64,000 nucleotides of DNA from positions 496,001 to 560,000 of the forward strand of contig NZ_FUZV01000001.1 in the NCBI RefSeq assembly GCF_900167565.1, written 5' to 3'. Within the stretch, counting starts at the first letter, position 1; every line of letters starts with the position of its first letter. The position numbers were made by a program, and so were the translations under genes. The notes under the pieces are model-generated. The model did no database searches. It was not told where the DNA came from and saw nothing but the letters and a program-made list of their open reading frames with translations. This document shows positions 42,536 through 54,399 of this stretch, piece by piece. Source of the stretch: Pseudoxanthomonas indica. Lineage in GTDB: Bacteria > Pseudomonadota > Gammaproteobacteria > Xanthomonadales > Xanthomonadaceae.

Positions 42536-42742
42536 TCAGTTGGCCGAAGAGTCTTCGCCGGACGCGGTGCCTGCGTCCTCGCCGCGCTGGATGCGCTGGT
42601 AGATCTCTTCGCGGTGTACGGCAACGTCCTTGGGCGCGGTGATGCCGATGCGCACCTGATTGCCCTTTACGCCGAGCACGGTCACCGTGACCGAGTCGCC
42701 GATCATCAGGGTTTCGCCGACGCGGCGGGTCAGAATCAGCAT
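42536..42742 (-). CDS. csrA: CsrA carbon storage regulator
   Basis: RNA-binding global regulator of 68 residues ([40 protein letters not shown]). The ATG at 42742 follows AAGGAGAAAG. The C-terminal tail after EEIYQRIQ is polar. It binds GGA motifs in leaders of mRNAs for biofilm, motility and metabolism genes. In xanthomonads it follows alaS, as here. Confidence 0.97.
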   Translation of the reverse strand: MLILTRRVGETLMIGDSVTVTVLGVKGNQVRIGITAPKDVAVHREEIYQRIQRGEDAGTASGEDSSAN

Positions 42743-42885
42743 GTTCTTTCTCCTTGTTCCGGCAAGGTTAGAGCCGGGGCCGCATTCGCGCACCGAGGCG
42801 GGCGCGAATGCTTCCAGATGGGTTCATCGTCGTGACGATGGTAATGGGGGTGGAGTGGCGCCCGCAAGCAGACACGTGGGCCAGC

Positions 42886-45534
42886 TTACTGCAAACGCTG
42901 CGAAACCCAGTCGTGGACACCCTTCAACGCAGACACAAGGGCGGGCCCGTCCTCACCACCACCCTGGGCGAGGTCCGGGCGACCGCCGCCCTTGCCTCCA
43001 ATCTGACTGGCGATATGTGAGAGAAGTTCCCCCGCCTTGACCTTGCCGGCGGCGTTGCCGTTCACGCCAGCCACCAGGGCGGCTTTGCCATCGCTGGTGC
43101 CGGCCAGCACGATCACCGCATCCCCCAGTTGTTGCTTGAGTCGGTCCATCGCATCGCGCAGGGCCTTGGCATCGAAGCCTTCCAGTCGGCTCGCCAGCAC
43201 GCGCACGCCGTTGACGACCTGCGCGGCACCGGCCAGGTCGGCGGTGGCGCCGGAAGCGGCCTTGGCTTTCAGCGCTTCCAGTTCGCGGTCCAGCTTCTTC
43301 TGGCGATCCAGCAAGGCGCGAATCTTGTCGACCACGTCGGCGGCGCTGCCGCCCAGCAACTCGGCGGCCTGATCCAGGCGGGCTTCTTCCTCGTCGACGT
43401 AGTTCAGCGCGCCCTGCCCGGTCACCGCTTCGATACGACGCACGCCGGCCGACACGCCGCCTTCGCTGACGATCTTGAACAGTCCGATGTCACCGGTGCG
43501 GCCCACATGGGTGCCGCCGCAGAGTTCGGTCGAGGTTTCGCCCATGCGCAGCACGCGCACATGCTCGCCGTACTTCTCGCCGAACAAGGCCATGGCGCCG
43601 AAGTCGAGCGCTTCCTGCATGCCCATGTTGTGTACTTCGGCCTGGTGGTTGGCACGAATCTGGGTGTTGACCCGACGCTCGATCTCGGCGAGTTCGTCGG
43701 CGGTCATCGCCTGGAAATGCGAGAAGTCGAAGCGCAGGCGATCCGGCGCGACCAGCGAACCCTTCTGCTGGACATGGGTGCCCAGGACTTCACGCAGTGC
43801 GGCGTGCAGCAGGTGGGTGGCGGAGTGGTTGAGGATGGTGGCGCCACGGCGCTCGGCGTCGATGGCGGCGCTGACGCGGTCACCCACCTTGAGGCTGCCA
43901 CGGGTGACATTGCCGACATGGCCATGGAACTGGCCGGCGAACTTCTGCGTATCGGTCACCACGAACTCACTGCCCTCGCCCGTCAGCCGGCCGGTGTCAC
44001 CGACCTGGCCACCGGACTCGGCGTAGAACGGGGTGCGATCGAGCAGGACGACCGCGTCATCGCCGGCCTCCACGCGATCCACCGGACGACCGTCTTTGAG
44101 CAGGGCGACCACGCTGAGGCCTTCGGAAGCCAGCTGCTCGTAGCCCAGGAAACCGGTGGGCTTGAGTTGCGCGACCAGGTCGGCCGGCAGGCTGGTGCTG
44201 GACGCGAACTTGCCGGCTTCGCGGGCGCGACGCTTCTGCTCTTCCATGGCGGCTTCGAAGCCTTCCATGTCCACGCTCAGACCGCGTTCGCGCGCGATGT
44301 CCGCGGTCAGATCGACCGGGAAACCATAGGTGTCGTACAGGCGGAACGCATCGGTGCCGGCAATGACGATGCCGGATCGTCCGGCGATGTCGTCGAAGAT
44401 GCGCATACCGGCATCCAGTGTCTCGGCAAAGCGTTCTTCCTCGGCCTTGAGTGCACGCTCGACCAGGTCACGGGCGGCCGGCAGTTCCGGATAGGCATCA
44501 CCCATCAAATCGGACAGCGTGCCGACCATCTTGTGGAAGAACGACTGGCGCACGCCCAGCATCCAGCCATGGCGCAGGGCGCGGCGGATGATTCGGCGCA
44601 ACACATAGCCGCGGCCTTCGTTGGAAGGCAGCACGCCGTCGACAATCAGGAAGCTGCAGGCGCGGATGTGATCGGCGATGACGCGCAGCGACTTGTTTTC
44701 CAGGTCGGCGGTGCCGGTCAGTTCCGAGGCCTTCTTGATCAGCGCCTGGAACAGATCGATTTCATAGTTGCTGTGCACGTGCTGGAGCACGGCGGTCAGA
44801 CGCTCCAGACCCATGCCGGTGTCGACGCAGGGCGCCGGCAGCGGAATCAGGCTGCCGTCGGCCTGGCGATCGAACTGCATGAACACCAGGTTCCAGATTT
44901 CGATGAAGCGATCACCGTCCTCGTCCGGCGAACCGGGCGGGCCACCGGCAATATGGTCGCCGTGGTCAAAGAAGATTTCGGTACACGGACCGCAGGGACC
45001 GGTGTCGGCCATCTGCCAGAAGTTGTCCGAGGCGAACGGTGCACCCTTGTTGTCACCAATGCGCACGATGCGCTCGGCGGGAATGCCGATGACCTTGTTC
45101 CAGAGCTCGAAGGCCTCGTCATCGGTGTGGTAGACGGTGACCAGCAGGCGATCCTTGGGCAGCTTCCAGACCTCGGTCAGCAGTTCCCAGGCCCAGGCAA
45201 TGGCGTCTTTCTTGAAGTAGTCGCCGAAGGACCAGTTACCCAACATTTCGAAGAAGGTGTGGTGGCGCGCGGTGTAACCCACCGAGTCCAGATCGTTGTG
45301 CTTGCCGCCCGCGCGCAGGCAGCGCTGGACGTCGGCGGCGCGCACGTAGCTGCGCTTCTCCGCACCGAGGAAGACGTCCTTGAACTGGACCATGCCTGAG
45401 TTGGTAAACAACAGGGTGGGATCATTGCCCGGGACCAACGGTGCCGACGGCACGATGGTATGGCCCTTGCTGTTGAAGAAGTCCAGGAAGTCCTGGCGAA
45501 TCTGGCGGGTGCTGAATTTGGGGGAGCTGGTCAT
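42886..45534 (-). CDS. alaS: Alanyl-tRNA synthetase
   Basis: Full length at 882 residues. Class II catalytic core ([40 protein letters not shown]), the editing domain with zinc-binding [13 protein letters not shown] and [18 protein letters not shown], and the C-Ala domain at the end. Charges tRNA-Ala and clears mischarged Ser and Gly. Starts 111 bp after the recX stop on the same strand. Confidence 0.98.
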   Translation of the reverse strand: MTSSPKFSTRQIRQDFLDFFNSKGHTIVPSAPLVPGNDPTLLFTNSGMVQFKDVFLGAEKRSYVRAADVQRCLRAGGKHNDLDSVGYTARHHTFFEMLGNWSFGDYFKKDAIAWAWELLTEVWKLPKDRLLVTVYHTDDEAFELWNKVIGIPAERIVRIGDNKGAPFASDNFWQMADTGPCGPCTEIFFDHGDHIAGGPPGSPDEDGDRFIEIWNLVFMQFDRQADGSLIPLPAPCVDTGMGLERLTAVLQHVHSNYEIDLFQALIKKASELTGTADLENKSLRVIADHIRACSFLIVDGVLPSNEGRGYVLRRIIRRALRHGWMLGVRQSFFHKMVGTLSDLMGDAYPELPAARDLVERALKAEEERFAETLDAGMRIFDDIAGRSGIVIAGTDAFRLYDTYGFPVDLTADIARERGLSVDMEGFEAAMEEQKRRAREAGKFASSTSLPADLVAQLKPTGFLGYEQLASEGLSVVALLKDGRPVDRVEAGDDAVVLLDRTPFYAESGGQVGDTGRLTGEGSEFVVTDTQKFAGQFHGHVGNVTRGSLKVGDRVSAAIDAERRGATILNHSATHLLHAALREVLGTHVQQKGSLVAPDRLRFDFSHFQAMTADELAEIERRVNTQIRANHQAEVHNMGMQEALDFGAMALFGEKYGEHVRVLRMGETSTELCGGTHVGRTGDIGLFKIVSEGGVSAGVRRIEAVTGQGALNYVDEEEARLDQAAELLGGSAADVVDKIRALLDRQKKLDRELEALKAKAASGATADLAGAAQVVNGVRVLASRLEGFDAKALRDAMDRLKQQLGDAVIVLAGTSDGKAALVAGVNGNAAGKVKAGELLSHIASQIGGKGGGRPDLAQGGGEDGPALVSALKGVHDWVSQRLQ

Positions 45535-45644
45535 CGGGGCTGGCGTTTGGCTGACGGGCGCATCCAGACGCCGCGTTCCCAGCAGATGCGGGCGCGGGCC
45601 GACTGATGCAACCCAAGAACCCTAGATTAACAGGCCAGCCCGGC

Positions 45645-46139
45645 TCAGTCCTCAGCTTCCCAGCGGGTGGCCCGCTGGATGCTGTCGCCGGCGAAGCCCC
45701 GACGCACCAGCAACTCGGCGGCTTTGCGCCGCTGGGTGGGGTCGGTCAAGCCGGCCGGACCGAAACGGCGACGGACGAGGTCGCACGCCGTTTCGGTCCA
45801 GTCGCCATCAAAACTTGCCAGGGCGGTCGCGATGGCGTCGCGATCCAGCCCGTGGGTGGCCAGCTCCGCGCGGATGCGCAGCGGCCCGTACCCGGTATTG
45901 GCGCGGCTGCGGACCAGGAACTCCGCAAAGCGCGCATCGTCTTGCCAGCCATCGCCGGCCAGGCGGTCAATCGCGGCGGTGGCCGCTTCCGCATCCACGC
46001 CGCGCACTGCCAGCTTCCGCGTCAGTTCCTTGCGGGAATGCTCGCGCCGGGTCAGCAGACCCAGCGCGCGTTGCACGGGTGTCGGTTCGGGCCGACTGCG
46101 ACGTCGGCGCGAACCCGATTCGTCCGGTGGCGTTGTCAT
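45645..46139 (-). CDS. recX: RecX regulatory protein
   Basis: A 164-residue three-helix-repeat protein that modulates RecA filaments. [40 protein letters not shown] and [20 protein letters not shown] are typical. An Arg-rich N-terminal tail ([10 protein letters not shown]) precedes the repeats. Starts 32 bp after recA. Confidence 0.95.
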   Translation of the reverse strand: MTTPPDESGSRRRRSRPEPTPVQRALGLLTRREHSRKELTRKLAVRGVDAEAATAAIDRLAGDGWQDDARFAEFLVRSRANTGYGPLRIRAELATHGLDRDAIATALASFDGDWTETACDLVRRRFGPAGLTDPTQRRKAAELLVRRGFAGDSIQRATRWEAED

Positions 46140-46170
46140 GTCACCTGCCCGCTACCCGCCATGTTGCGGA

Positions 46171-47208
<1,038 letters not shown>

Positions 47209-47367
47209 TTTCCGGTTTCCTCAAGGAGTGATGCGTTGAATGTGTGGCGTGCAAGGTACGGGTGAGTAATCGCACAGACTGCGACCACCCGCCGTTGCAA
47301 GGAAATTTATCGCGGTGGTGGGTTCTGCAACATCGGAGAAGTCCGCGTGCTGCTGTCGGTGGATTCC

Positions 47368-47393
47368 GAACCGGTACCCGCGATCACCGGTTC
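47368..47393. promoter_or_regulatory. Hairpin at the lexA 3' end
   Basis: GAACCGGT (47368-47375) pairs with ACCGGTTC (47386-47393), overlapping the lexA stop codon. No T run follows on the minus strand, so it is more likely an RNA-stability or partial attenuation structure between lexA and recA than a full terminator. Confidence 0.4.
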
Positions 47394-48016
47394 GGCCTCA
47401 CCAGGCCGCAGTACAGGCCTTCGATGGCGAAGTCCTGGTCCGGCAGCACTTCGATCGGCGCGTAGTCGGGATTGCGGGGCAACAGGCGAATGCGGTCCTT
47501 GCCGATCTTCAGCAGCTTGATGGTGATCTCGTCATCGATGCGCGCCACCACGATCTGGCCCGAGCGCGCGTCGCGGGTGCGATGCACGCCGACCAGGTCA
47601 CCGTCGAAGATGCCCTCATCGCGCATGGAGTCGCCCTTGACCCGCAGTAGGTAGTCCGGGGCCGGTGCGAAGAAGGCGCGATCCATCAGCACCACGTCGT
47701 CGGTGCCGGCGTCGGCGCCAATCGGCGAACCCGCTGCCACGCGACCCAGGATGGGCAGGCGCAGGGCATCGTCGGTGTCCTGCACGATCGGATGGGCCGG
47801 CTCGACCGAATGCACCAGGCGGATGCCGCGCGCCTGCCCCGGCACCCGGCGGATAACCCCAGCCTGTTCCAGCGCTTCCAGGTGGTACTGCGCGGCGCGC
47901 ACGCCCTTGAAGCCGAAGGCGCGGGCGATCTCGGTCTGCGAAGGCGGCGCGCCCTCGGTCTCGATGCGCTCGGCAATCAGGGCAAGGATGGCTTGCTGGG
48001 TATCGGTCAGGTCCAT
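47384..48016 (-). CDS. lexA: LexA SOS repressor
   Basis: A 210-residue repressor. The winged helix-turn-helix is PPSQTEIARAFGFKGVRAAQ. The self-cleavage site is the Ala-Gly in GRVAAGSPIGAD, with the catalytic Ser in VKGDSMRDEGIFDGDLV and Lys in GQIVVARIDDEITIKLLK. I chose the ATG at 48016 rather than 48043 because the promoter and the LexA box occupy the space between them. It is transcribed toward recA and recX. Confidence 0.97.
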   Translation of the reverse strand: MDLTDTQQAILALIAERIETEGAPPSQTEIARAFGFKGVRAAQYHLEALEQAGVIRRVPGQARGIRLVHSVEPAHPIVQDTDDALRLPILGRVAAGSPIGADAGTDDVVLMDRAFFAPAPDYLLRVKGDSMRDEGIFDGDLVGVHRTRDARSGQIVVARIDDEITIKLLKIGKDRIRLLPRNPDYAPIEVLPDQDFAIEGLYCGLVRPNR

Positions 48017-48018
48017 GG

Positions 48019-48037
48019 TTAGTAGTATTACTACTAA
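48019..48037. promoter_or_regulatory. LexA box (autoregulatory)
   Basis: TTAGTAGTATTACTACTAA, a perfect 19-bp palindrome that contains the xanthomonad TTAG-N6-TACTA consensus. It ends 2 bp before the lexA start codon and covers the predicted -10 element. Confidence 0.93.
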
Positions 48038-48053
48038 CGCCATGTAGGTGCAA
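48025..48053 (-). promoter_or_regulatory. lexA: lexA promoter
   Basis: On the minus strand, TTGCAC (48053-48048) and TAATAC (48030-48025) are 17 bp apart. Initiation near 48018 would leave only about 2 nt before the ATG, so the mRNA may be leaderless. The -10 lies inside the LexA box. Confidence 0.7.
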
Positions 48054-48136
48054 GCCCCCTGCCCCCATCAATCTCCCGCGGCCCGCGAATCCGCCTCCCG
48101 GCCCCATACCAAGGACCGGCGACGCAACGCCATCAA

Positions 48137-48643
48137 TCAGATCGCCTGCAACCCATTCAATGCCGCCGCCACCGTCTGCCGGCGCACGGCATCGCGATCG
48201 CCGCCGAAGTGGAAGACCTGCGCGCGGGCATAGCCACCACGCCGCTTCCAGCCAATCCAGACCGTGCCCACCGGCTTGTCGTCACTGCCGCCGCCCGGGC
48301 CGGCAATGCCGGTCACCGCCACGGCGACGCTGGCGCCGGAGTTGACCAGCGCGCCGGAGACCATCTCGATCACCGTCTCGCGGCTGACCGCGCCATGCAC
48401 TTCCAAGGTCTGCGGGCGCACACCCAGCAAGGCCTGCTTGGCTTCGTAGCTGTAAGCGACCATGCCGCTGTCGAACCAGTCCGAGGAGCCGGCGATGTCG
48501 GTGACCGTCTTGGCGATCCAGCCGCCGGTGCAACTCTCGGCCGTGACCAGGTGATCGTGCTCGACGCGCAGTCGCGCGCCGACCTGTTCCGCCAGTTCGC
48601 GGAGATGGGCTTCGTCAGGCAGGGTCATGGCAGTGGGCGGCAT
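48137..48643 (-). CDS. pncC: CinA-like nicotinamide-nucleotide amidase (PncC)
   Basis: A 168-residue deamidase that converts NMN to nicotinate mononucleotide in NAD recycling. LVTAESCTGGWIAKTVTDIA holds the catalytic Ser; YSYEAKQALLGV and VTGIAGPGGGSDDKPVGTVW are conserved. Two in-frame ATGs (48643, 48628) are possible, neither with a strong Shine-Dalgarno. It lies upstream of lexA, the usual xanthomonad order. Confidence 0.92.
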   Translation of the reverse strand: MPPTAMTLPDEAHLRELAEQVGARLRVEHDHLVTAESCTGGWIAKTVTDIAGSSDWFDSGMVAYSYEAKQALLGVRPQTLEVHGAVSRETVIEMVSGALVNSGASVAVAVTGIAGPGGGSDDKPVGTVWIGWKRRGGYARAQVFHFGGDRDAVRRQTVAAALNGLQAI

Positions 48644-48731
48644 GGGGAGCGTGTGTTGTAACGCATATCCGCCAGCCTGTCGCGGCCGAAGGGTCGTACC
48701 GGTTTCCCGGCACGACCCCAGGCGCAGTCCA

Positions 48732-51359
48732 TCAGTAACGCAGACGCAAGGTCATGCCGTACATGCGCGGCGCGCCCAGGAAGGCGTTGTAGGTGTTGAG
48801 CGGATCGCCCGGACGCGAGGTGCCCACGGCCTGCAGCGGACCGTCGAAACCGACCTGCACGTAGTCTTCGTCGGTCAGGTTGTTGGCCCACAGTTCCAGC
48901 ATCCAGCGGCCGTTCTGCGAACCCAGGCCGAAGCGTGCGTTGAACACCGTGTAGGCGTCCTGCATCTTCTCTGCGTCCAGGTCCGAGCCAGTGTTGTACT
49001 CGGACATGTACTTGCCACCGATGTTGAAGCGACCCATCAGCGTGCTGCCCATGTCCCATTCATAGGTCACCGAGGCCGAGCCCGACCACTTGGGTGCAAA
49101 GCTCATCTGCGCACCCGGCAGCTTGTACAACTGGCCCGGATAGGTGAAGTCGCCACCCGGGATGTTGTCGCCGTACTGGGTGTCGGCGTACATCAGGCCA
49201 CCCTGCAGCATCAGCCCCTGCACGCTCTTGGGCTGCCACAGGATTTCCGTGTCCACGCCCTGCGAGACCACTTCAGGAATCGAGCGCACCACGAAGCTGG
49301 TGCCGAGGAAGCTGTTGAGCTGGAAGTCCTCGTACTTCTGGTGGAACAAGGTGGCGTTGAGCAGCAGGTTGCCTTCGGCCCAGGTGGTCTTGGCGCCCAG
49401 CTCGTAGCTGTCGACGAACTCACCCGGGAACGAGGTGTCATTGACCGGGAAGATGCCGGCGCCACCACTGGACAGGCGGTTGGACGACTGCACGCGATCC
49501 AGGTTGAAGCCGCCGCCCTTGTAGCCGCGCGCGGCCGAGGCGTAGGTCATCACGTGTTCGTTCCAGCGATAGGCGCCCTTGATCGTGCCGGACCATTCCT
49601 TCTCTTCGCGCTCCTGCTGCGTGCTGCGGCCGTTATGCAGTGCGTTGGCCCAAGGCAGACACATGTAACCGGCGACCTGCGGCGCCACTGCGCCCAGGAT
49701 CTGCGCCTGCACCTGCGCCGGCAACATGGCGAAGCCGGGAATGCGCGCGGCCAGCGCTCCGCCCACCCGCGCCGCCGGATTGGCCAGCGTGGCGCCGCAA
49801 CCGATGCTGCCGTTGGGATTGCTGTAGACCGAGTCGAGCTTCTTCTTTTCCTGGGTGTAGCGCAGGCCCAGGGTCAGATCGAAGGCATCGGTGGCATGCC
49901 AGGTGTTGTTGGTGAACAACGCCGTGCTCTTGGCGTTCTGCTTGTAGTGATCCAGCGCACCCAGGCCGGCGAAGTTGGTGCCGTAGGGCTGGCCGCTGAC
50001 CTGCGAGAGGAACAGCGCCGGATTGCTCATGTCCACGGTCAGACCGAACGGGGCCAACTGTTGCGCCAGGCCGCCCAGCACCATGTTGCCCACCAGCGAG
50101 GACAGGTACGGCTCGTAGGCCGGGCCGATGCGGTAGGTCTCGGTGCGCTTCAGATCCTCGTCCGAATAGAACGCGCCGAACATCCAATCGATTTTGTCGG
50201 TCGAGCCGGTCAGGCGGAATTCCTGGCTGAAGGTCTCGAAGCCGGTGAACGACTCGTCCTCGTCGGCGACGCGGTAGAGGATGTCGGCGGTGGTGAAGTC
50301 GTAGTCCAGGCCGTTGATCGCCTGCCAATCGCGGAAGGCCGTGATCGAGGTAAACGTGGCGCCGCTCAGCGCTTCCGGTTCCCAGTTGATCTCGGCCGAG
50401 ATGCCCTTGTCCTTGATGTCCTGGGTGGTCGGGCGGTTGCTGTAGGCCACGCGGTCGAACGGATCATCGCCCGGCGCGGCAATCGCCTTGCCGCCACCGG
50501 CTACGGCGTTGATCACCGGCGCGGTGCCGCCCACCGTGGTCTGCACGGCGGTACAGCAGTTTTCCTCGCGGCTGGTGTAGTCGGCAGAGAGCAGGATCTC
50601 GAAGGTGTCGCTCGGCTCCAGCAGCAGCTTGCCGCGCAGGGTGTGGAAGTTCTGGTCGTAGTCATCGGTCTCGGTGCGCGGACCATTGCCGGTGCGCACA
50701 TCCATCCAGCCATCGCGCTTGCGCTTGGCGGCGTAGATGTTGAAGGCCGCGCGATCGCCCAGGGCATCGTTGTAGCTGCCGGCGATGCCCATGGCGTTGT
50801 AGTTGCCGGCGGTCACTTCGCCTTCGGCCGACTGGGTATAGCTGGGACGACGGGTGACCACGTTGATCACGCCGGCCGAGGTGTTTTTGCCGAACACGGT
50901 GCCCTGCGGTCCCTTCAGCACCTCGATGCGTTCCAGCTGGCCGAGATCGCCAAAGCCGACGCTGTTGCGCGGACGGTAGACGCCGTCGATCACCACGCCC
51001 ACCGACGATTCCAGGCCGACGTTGTCACCCACCGTGCCGATGCCGCGGATACGTGCGGTGGTGATGGCTTCGCTCTGGGTACTGGTGACGGTCATGCCCG
51101 GCACCAGCACCTGCAGATCCTTGATGTCGCGCACGCCGGTGTCCTGCAGCAGTTGCTCGGGCAGTGCCGTGACCGCGATCGGCACATCCTGCAGGGCTTC
51201 CTCGCGCTTCTGCGCCGTCACCGTCATGGTGGCCAGGGTGGTGGCCTCTTCCGGCTTGGGTTCGGCGGCGGGCGCTTGTTGCTGCGCGTAGGCGTTGGCG
51301 GACAACGCGGCGAATACGGCAAGCGCGAGCGTGCGGTGCTGCAGTTTGGCTACGACCAT
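48732..51359 (-). CDS. TonB-dependent receptor
   Basis: Outer-membrane receptor of 875 residues. The ATG at 51359 follows GGGGAGGGG; the signal peptide is LALAVFAALSANAYAQ. The TonB-box-like TMTVTAQKREEALQDVPIAV leads into the plug (ARIRGIGTVGDNVGLESSVG, VIDGVYRPRNSVGFGDLGQL, KGPQGTVFGKNTSAGVINVV). The barrel ends YGMTLRLRY with the usual aromatic last residue. The plug type is common in xanthomonads and sphingomonads for carbohydrates or other organic ligands; substrate unknown. It lies between pncC and mutS. Confidence 0.92.
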   Translation of the reverse strand: MVVAKLQHRTLALAVFAALSANAYAQQQAPAAEPKPEEATTLATMTVTAQKREEALQDVPIAVTALPEQLLQDTGVRDIKDLQVLVPGMTVTSTQSEAITTARIRGIGTVGDNVGLESSVGVVIDGVYRPRNSVGFGDLGQLERIEVLKGPQGTVFGKNTSAGVINVVTRRPSYTQSAEGEVTAGNYNAMGIAGSYNDALGDRAAFNIYAAKRKRDGWMDVRTGNGPRTETDDYDQNFHTLRGKLLLEPSDTFEILLSADYTSREENCCTAVQTTVGGTAPVINAVAGGGKAIAAPGDDPFDRVAYSNRPTTQDIKDKGISAEINWEPEALSGATFTSITAFRDWQAINGLDYDFTTADILYRVADEDESFTGFETFSQEFRLTGSTDKIDWMFGAFYSDEDLKRTETYRIGPAYEPYLSSLVGNMVLGGLAQQLAPFGLTVDMSNPALFLSQVSGQPYGTNFAGLGALDHYKQNAKSTALFTNNTWHATDAFDLTLGLRYTQEKKKLDSVYSNPNGSIGCGATLANPAARVGGALAARIPGFAMLPAQVQAQILGAVAPQVAGYMCLPWANALHNGRSTQQEREEKEWSGTIKGAYRWNEHVMTYASAARGYKGGGFNLDRVQSSNRLSSGGAGIFPVNDTSFPGEFVDSYELGAKTTWAEGNLLLNATLFHQKYEDFQLNSFLGTSFVVRSIPEVVSQGVDTEILWQPKSVQGLMLQGGLMYADTQYGDNIPGGDFTYPGQLYKLPGAQMSFAPKWSGSASVTYEWDMGSTLMGRFNIGGKYMSEYNTGSDLDAEKMQDAYTVFNARFGLGSQNGRWMLELWANNLTDEDYVQVGFDGPLQAVGTSRPGDPLNTYNAFLGAPRMYGMTLRLRY

Positions 51360-51444
51360 CGGTTTCCCCTCCCCAGGGCAATGTTCCAGCGTAGTGAGCG
51401 TTGGTGAGTAATCGTCTTCGGTGGTGCTGTTCCCGTGCAAAAGG

Positions 51445-51465
51445 CAGTGCGCGCAACGCACTGCA
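51445..51465. promoter_or_regulatory. Hairpin in the receptor leader region
   Basis: Eight-bp arms GCAGTGCG/CGCACTGC around CGCAA, followed on the plus strand by AAAAA. It lies about 85 bp upstream of the TonB receptor start, in the 279-bp gap shared with mutS. Confidence 0.4.
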
Positions 51466-51603
51466 AAAACCCCGTTCCAGGCGAAGCTAACATCGCTGGC
51501 GCAGCGGCGCATTTTGCAGCGCACCCATACCTGAGCCAGCGGAAAAGCACGGGAAATTAAGCACGCGCGTGCGGAAATGCCGTTACTCCCTTCAGGCAGA
51601 CGC

Positions 51604-51609
51604 TACAAT
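51604..51609 (+). promoter_or_regulatory. mutS: Likely mutS -10 element
   Basis: TACAAT about 30 bp before the GTG start of mutS. A good -35 hexamer is not evident at the usual distance. Confidence 0.4.
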
Positions 51610-51638
51610 CGCCGCTTTGACGAACCACCAGCGCCTCC

Positions 51639-54275
51639 GTGAGTGCAGACAAGCAGGAACACACCCCTCTCATGCGCCAGTTCTTCGCCGCCAAGGCGGA
51701 GTACCCGGACCTGCTGCTGTTCTTCCGCATGGGCGATTTCTACGAGCTGTTCTATGACGACGCGCGCAAGGCCGCGCGGCTGCTCGACATCACCCTGACC
51801 CAGCGCGGCAACTCGGCCGGTGCGCCGATCCCCATGGCCGGCGTGCCGGTGCATGCCTACGAAGGCTATCTGGCGCGACTGGTGGCGATGGGCGAATCGG
51901 TGGCGATCTGCGAACAGATCGGCGATCCCGCGCTGGCCAAGGGCATCGTCGAGCGCAAGGTGGTGCGCGTGGTCACGCCGGGCACCGTCACCGACGAGGC
52001 CCTGCTCAACGAACGCCGCGATACCCTGCTCATGGCCGTTGCTCGTGGGCGCAAGGGCTACGGGCTGGCCTGGGCCGATCTGGCCGGCGGCCGTTTGCTG
52101 GTCAACGAAGTCGACAGCGATGACGGCCTGGAAGCGGAGTTGGCGCGGCTGGAGCCGGCCGAAGTGCTGGTGCCGGACGAAGACGGCTGGCCGGGTTTCC
52201 TGATGTCGCGCCATGGGGTGCGTCGACGCGCGCCCTGGCTGTTCGATGGCGAGAGCGGGCGTCGCCAGCTGCTGCAGTTTTTCGGCGTGCGTGATCTCAA
52301 CGGCTTCGGTATCGAAGGCCTGCAGCGCGCCACCGGCGCCGCCGCCGCGTTGTTGGGTTATGTGGAAGAAACGCAGAAGCAGCGCCTGCCGCACTTGACC
52401 GCCATCACCTTCGAGCCGGCCAGCGACGCCATCGCCATGAATGCGGCCACCCGCCGGCACCTGGAACTGGATACGCGCATCGATGGCGATCAACGCAACA
52501 CCGTGCTGGGTGTGCTGGATTCAACCATCACGCCGATGGGTGGCCGACTGCTGCGGCGCTGGCTGCACCGGCCGCTGCGTGATCGGCAGGTGCTGGCGCA
52601 GCGCCACCAGGCGGTGCAAAGCCTGACGGACAGTGATCGCTTCGACAGCCTGCGCGAGTCGTTCCGCCGCCTGGGCGATGTGGAGCGCATCCTGACCCGC
52701 GTCGCGCTGCGTTCGGCGCGACCGCGCGACCTGTCCACCTTGCGCGACGCCCTGCTCGCCCTGCCCGGCATCCGCGCACAGCTGGAAGGTGGATCCGGGC
52801 TCCCGCCCGCGGCCAAGGAAGTGCTGGAATCGCCGCGCCTGCGCGCCTTGCTGGACGAATTGGGACAACACGATGCCATCAGCTTCCACCTGCGCGAAGC
52901 CGTGGCGCCGCAGCCGCCGCTGAAGATCAGCGATGGCGGCGTGTTTGCCGATGGCTTCGATGCCGAGCTGGATGAACTGCGCCGCCTGAGCACGAATGCC
53001 GATCAGTTCCTGGTCGAGCTGGAAGCCCGCGAGCGCGAAGCCAGCGGCATCAATACGCTCAAGGTGGGCTACAACCGCGTCCACGGCTTCTACATCGAGA
53101 TCAGCAAGGGCCAGTCCGAGCGCGCACCGGTCCACTACACCCGCCGCCAGACCCTGACCAATGCCGAGCGCTACATCACCGAAGAGCTCAAGGCCTTCGA
53201 GGACAAGGTGCTGTCGGCGCGCGAACGTTCGCTGTCGCGCGAAAAGCTGCTGTACGAACAGGTGCTGGACACCCTGCAGGACGAACTCGCCGCGCTCAAA
53301 CGCTGCGCGGCCGCACTGGCCGAACTGGATGTGCTGGCCGGCTTCGCCGAACGCGCGCAGGCACTGGACTGGTCTGCGCCGCAATTGGTTGACACGGCGG
53401 AACTGAGCATCGAGCGCGGTCGCCACCCGGTGGTCGAGGCGGTACGCGATGAACCGTTCGAGCCCAATGACCTGCATCTGCATCCGGGCCGACGGATGTT
53501 GATCATCACCGGCCCCAACATGGGCGGCAAATCCACCTACATGCGACAAAACGCACTGATCGTCCTGCTGGCACATATCGGCAGCTTCGTGCCGGCGCAG
53601 CGCGCGGTGATCGGCCCGATTGATCGCATCCTCACCCGCATCGGCGCCGGCGATGACTTGGCGCGCGGCCAGTCCACCTTCATGGTGGAAATGGCCGAGA
53701 CCAGTTACATCCTGCATCACGCCACGGCGCAGTCGCTGGTGTTGATGGATGAAATCGGCCGTGGCACGTCCACTTACGACGGCCTGGCCCTGGCCGATGC
53801 CGTCGCCCGCCACCTGGCCCACGACAATCGTTGCTACACCTTGTTTGCCACCCACTACTTCGAACTGACGGCGCTGGCGACCGAATCGGTGGAAGGCGGC
53901 GAAAGCGGTATCGCCAACGTCCATCTGGATGCCGTCGAGCACCACGACCGCGAGCAGGGTGAGGTGCTGGTGTTCATGCATGCGGTCAAGGACGGCCCGG
54001 CCGATCGCAGTTTCGGCCTGCAGGTCGCTGCGTTGGCCGGACTGCCAAAGACCACCGTGGCGCAGGCGCGCCGGCGGCTGGCAGAACTCGAACAACGCGG
54101 TCGCCAGACCCAGGCATCGAGCATGGCGCCGGACGCCTTGGATGCGCCGCATCAGATTGGCTTGTTCCAGGCGCAGGAATCAGCGGCGAGCGAGGCCTTG
54201 GCTGCGCTGGATCCCGATGAGCTGACACCCAAGCAAGCGCTTGAAGCCCTCTACCGCCTGAAGTCGCTGCTGTAG
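51639..54275 (+). CDS. mutS: MutS DNA mismatch repair ATPase
   Basis: Full-length MutS, 878 residues from a GTG. The mismatch-binding F-x-E is in [19 protein letters not shown]. Walker [16 protein letters not shown] is near residue 625, Walker [17 protein letters not shown] follows, then [12 protein letters not shown]. The C-terminal tail ends [17 protein letters not shown]. It recognises mismatches and recruits MutL. Confidence 0.98.
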   Translation: MSADKQEHTPLMRQFFAAKAEYPDLLLFFRMGDFYELFYDDARKAARLLDITLTQRGNSAGAPIPMAGVPVHAYEGYLARLVAMGESVAICEQIGDPALAKGIVERKVVRVVTPGTVTDEALLNERRDTLLMAVARGRKGYGLAWADLAGGRLLVNEVDSDDGLEAELARLEPAEVLVPDEDGWPGFLMSRHGVRRRAPWLFDGESGRRQLLQFFGVRDLNGFGIEGLQRATGAAAALLGYVEETQKQRLPHLTAITFEPASDAIAMNAATRRHLELDTRIDGDQRNTVLGVLDSTITPMGGRLLRRWLHRPLRDRQVLAQRHQAVQSLTDSDRFDSLRESFRRLGDVERILTRVALRSARPRDLSTLRDALLALPGIRAQLEGGSGLPPAAKEVLESPRLRALLDELGQHDAISFHLREAVAPQPPLKISDGGVFADGFDAELDELRRLSTNADQFLVELEAREREASGINTLKVGYNRVHGFYIEISKGQSERAPVHYTRRQTLTNAERYITEELKAFEDKVLSARERSLSREKLLYEQVLDTLQDELAALKRCAAALAELDVLAGFAERAQALDWSAPQLVDTAELSIERGRHPVVEAVRDEPFEPNDLHLHPGRRMLIITGPNMGGKSTYMRQNALIVLLAHIGSFVPAQRAVIGPIDRILTRIGAGDDLARGQSTFMVEMAETSYILHHATAQSLVLMDEIGRGTSTYDGLALADAVARHLAHDNRCYTLFATHYFELTALATESVEGGESGIANVHLDAVEHHDREQGEVLVFMHAVKDGPADRSFGLQVAALAGLPKTTVAQARRRLAELEQRGRQTQASSMAPDALDAPHQIGLFQAQESAASEALAALDPDELTPKQALEALYRLKSLL

Positions 54276-54399
54276 GAGAGGCTGGACCCGACGTCTGTCC
54301 GTCGAGGGCAAGCCCCGAACCTTCCCCACCCGTGTGCGTTGTACTTGCAGCGCACACGCGGTGCGTGCATCCGTCCTTCGCCTCACACTGCCGGCGAGC

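Noticed and set aside
43129..45399. 756-codon open frame on the plus strand
   Set aside because: Antisense to alaS, which is full length and intact.
48627..51407. 926-codon open frame on the plus strand
   Set aside because: Antisense to the TonB receptor gene; no protein features.
52521..54152. 543-codon open frame on the minus strand
   Set aside because: Antisense to mutS.
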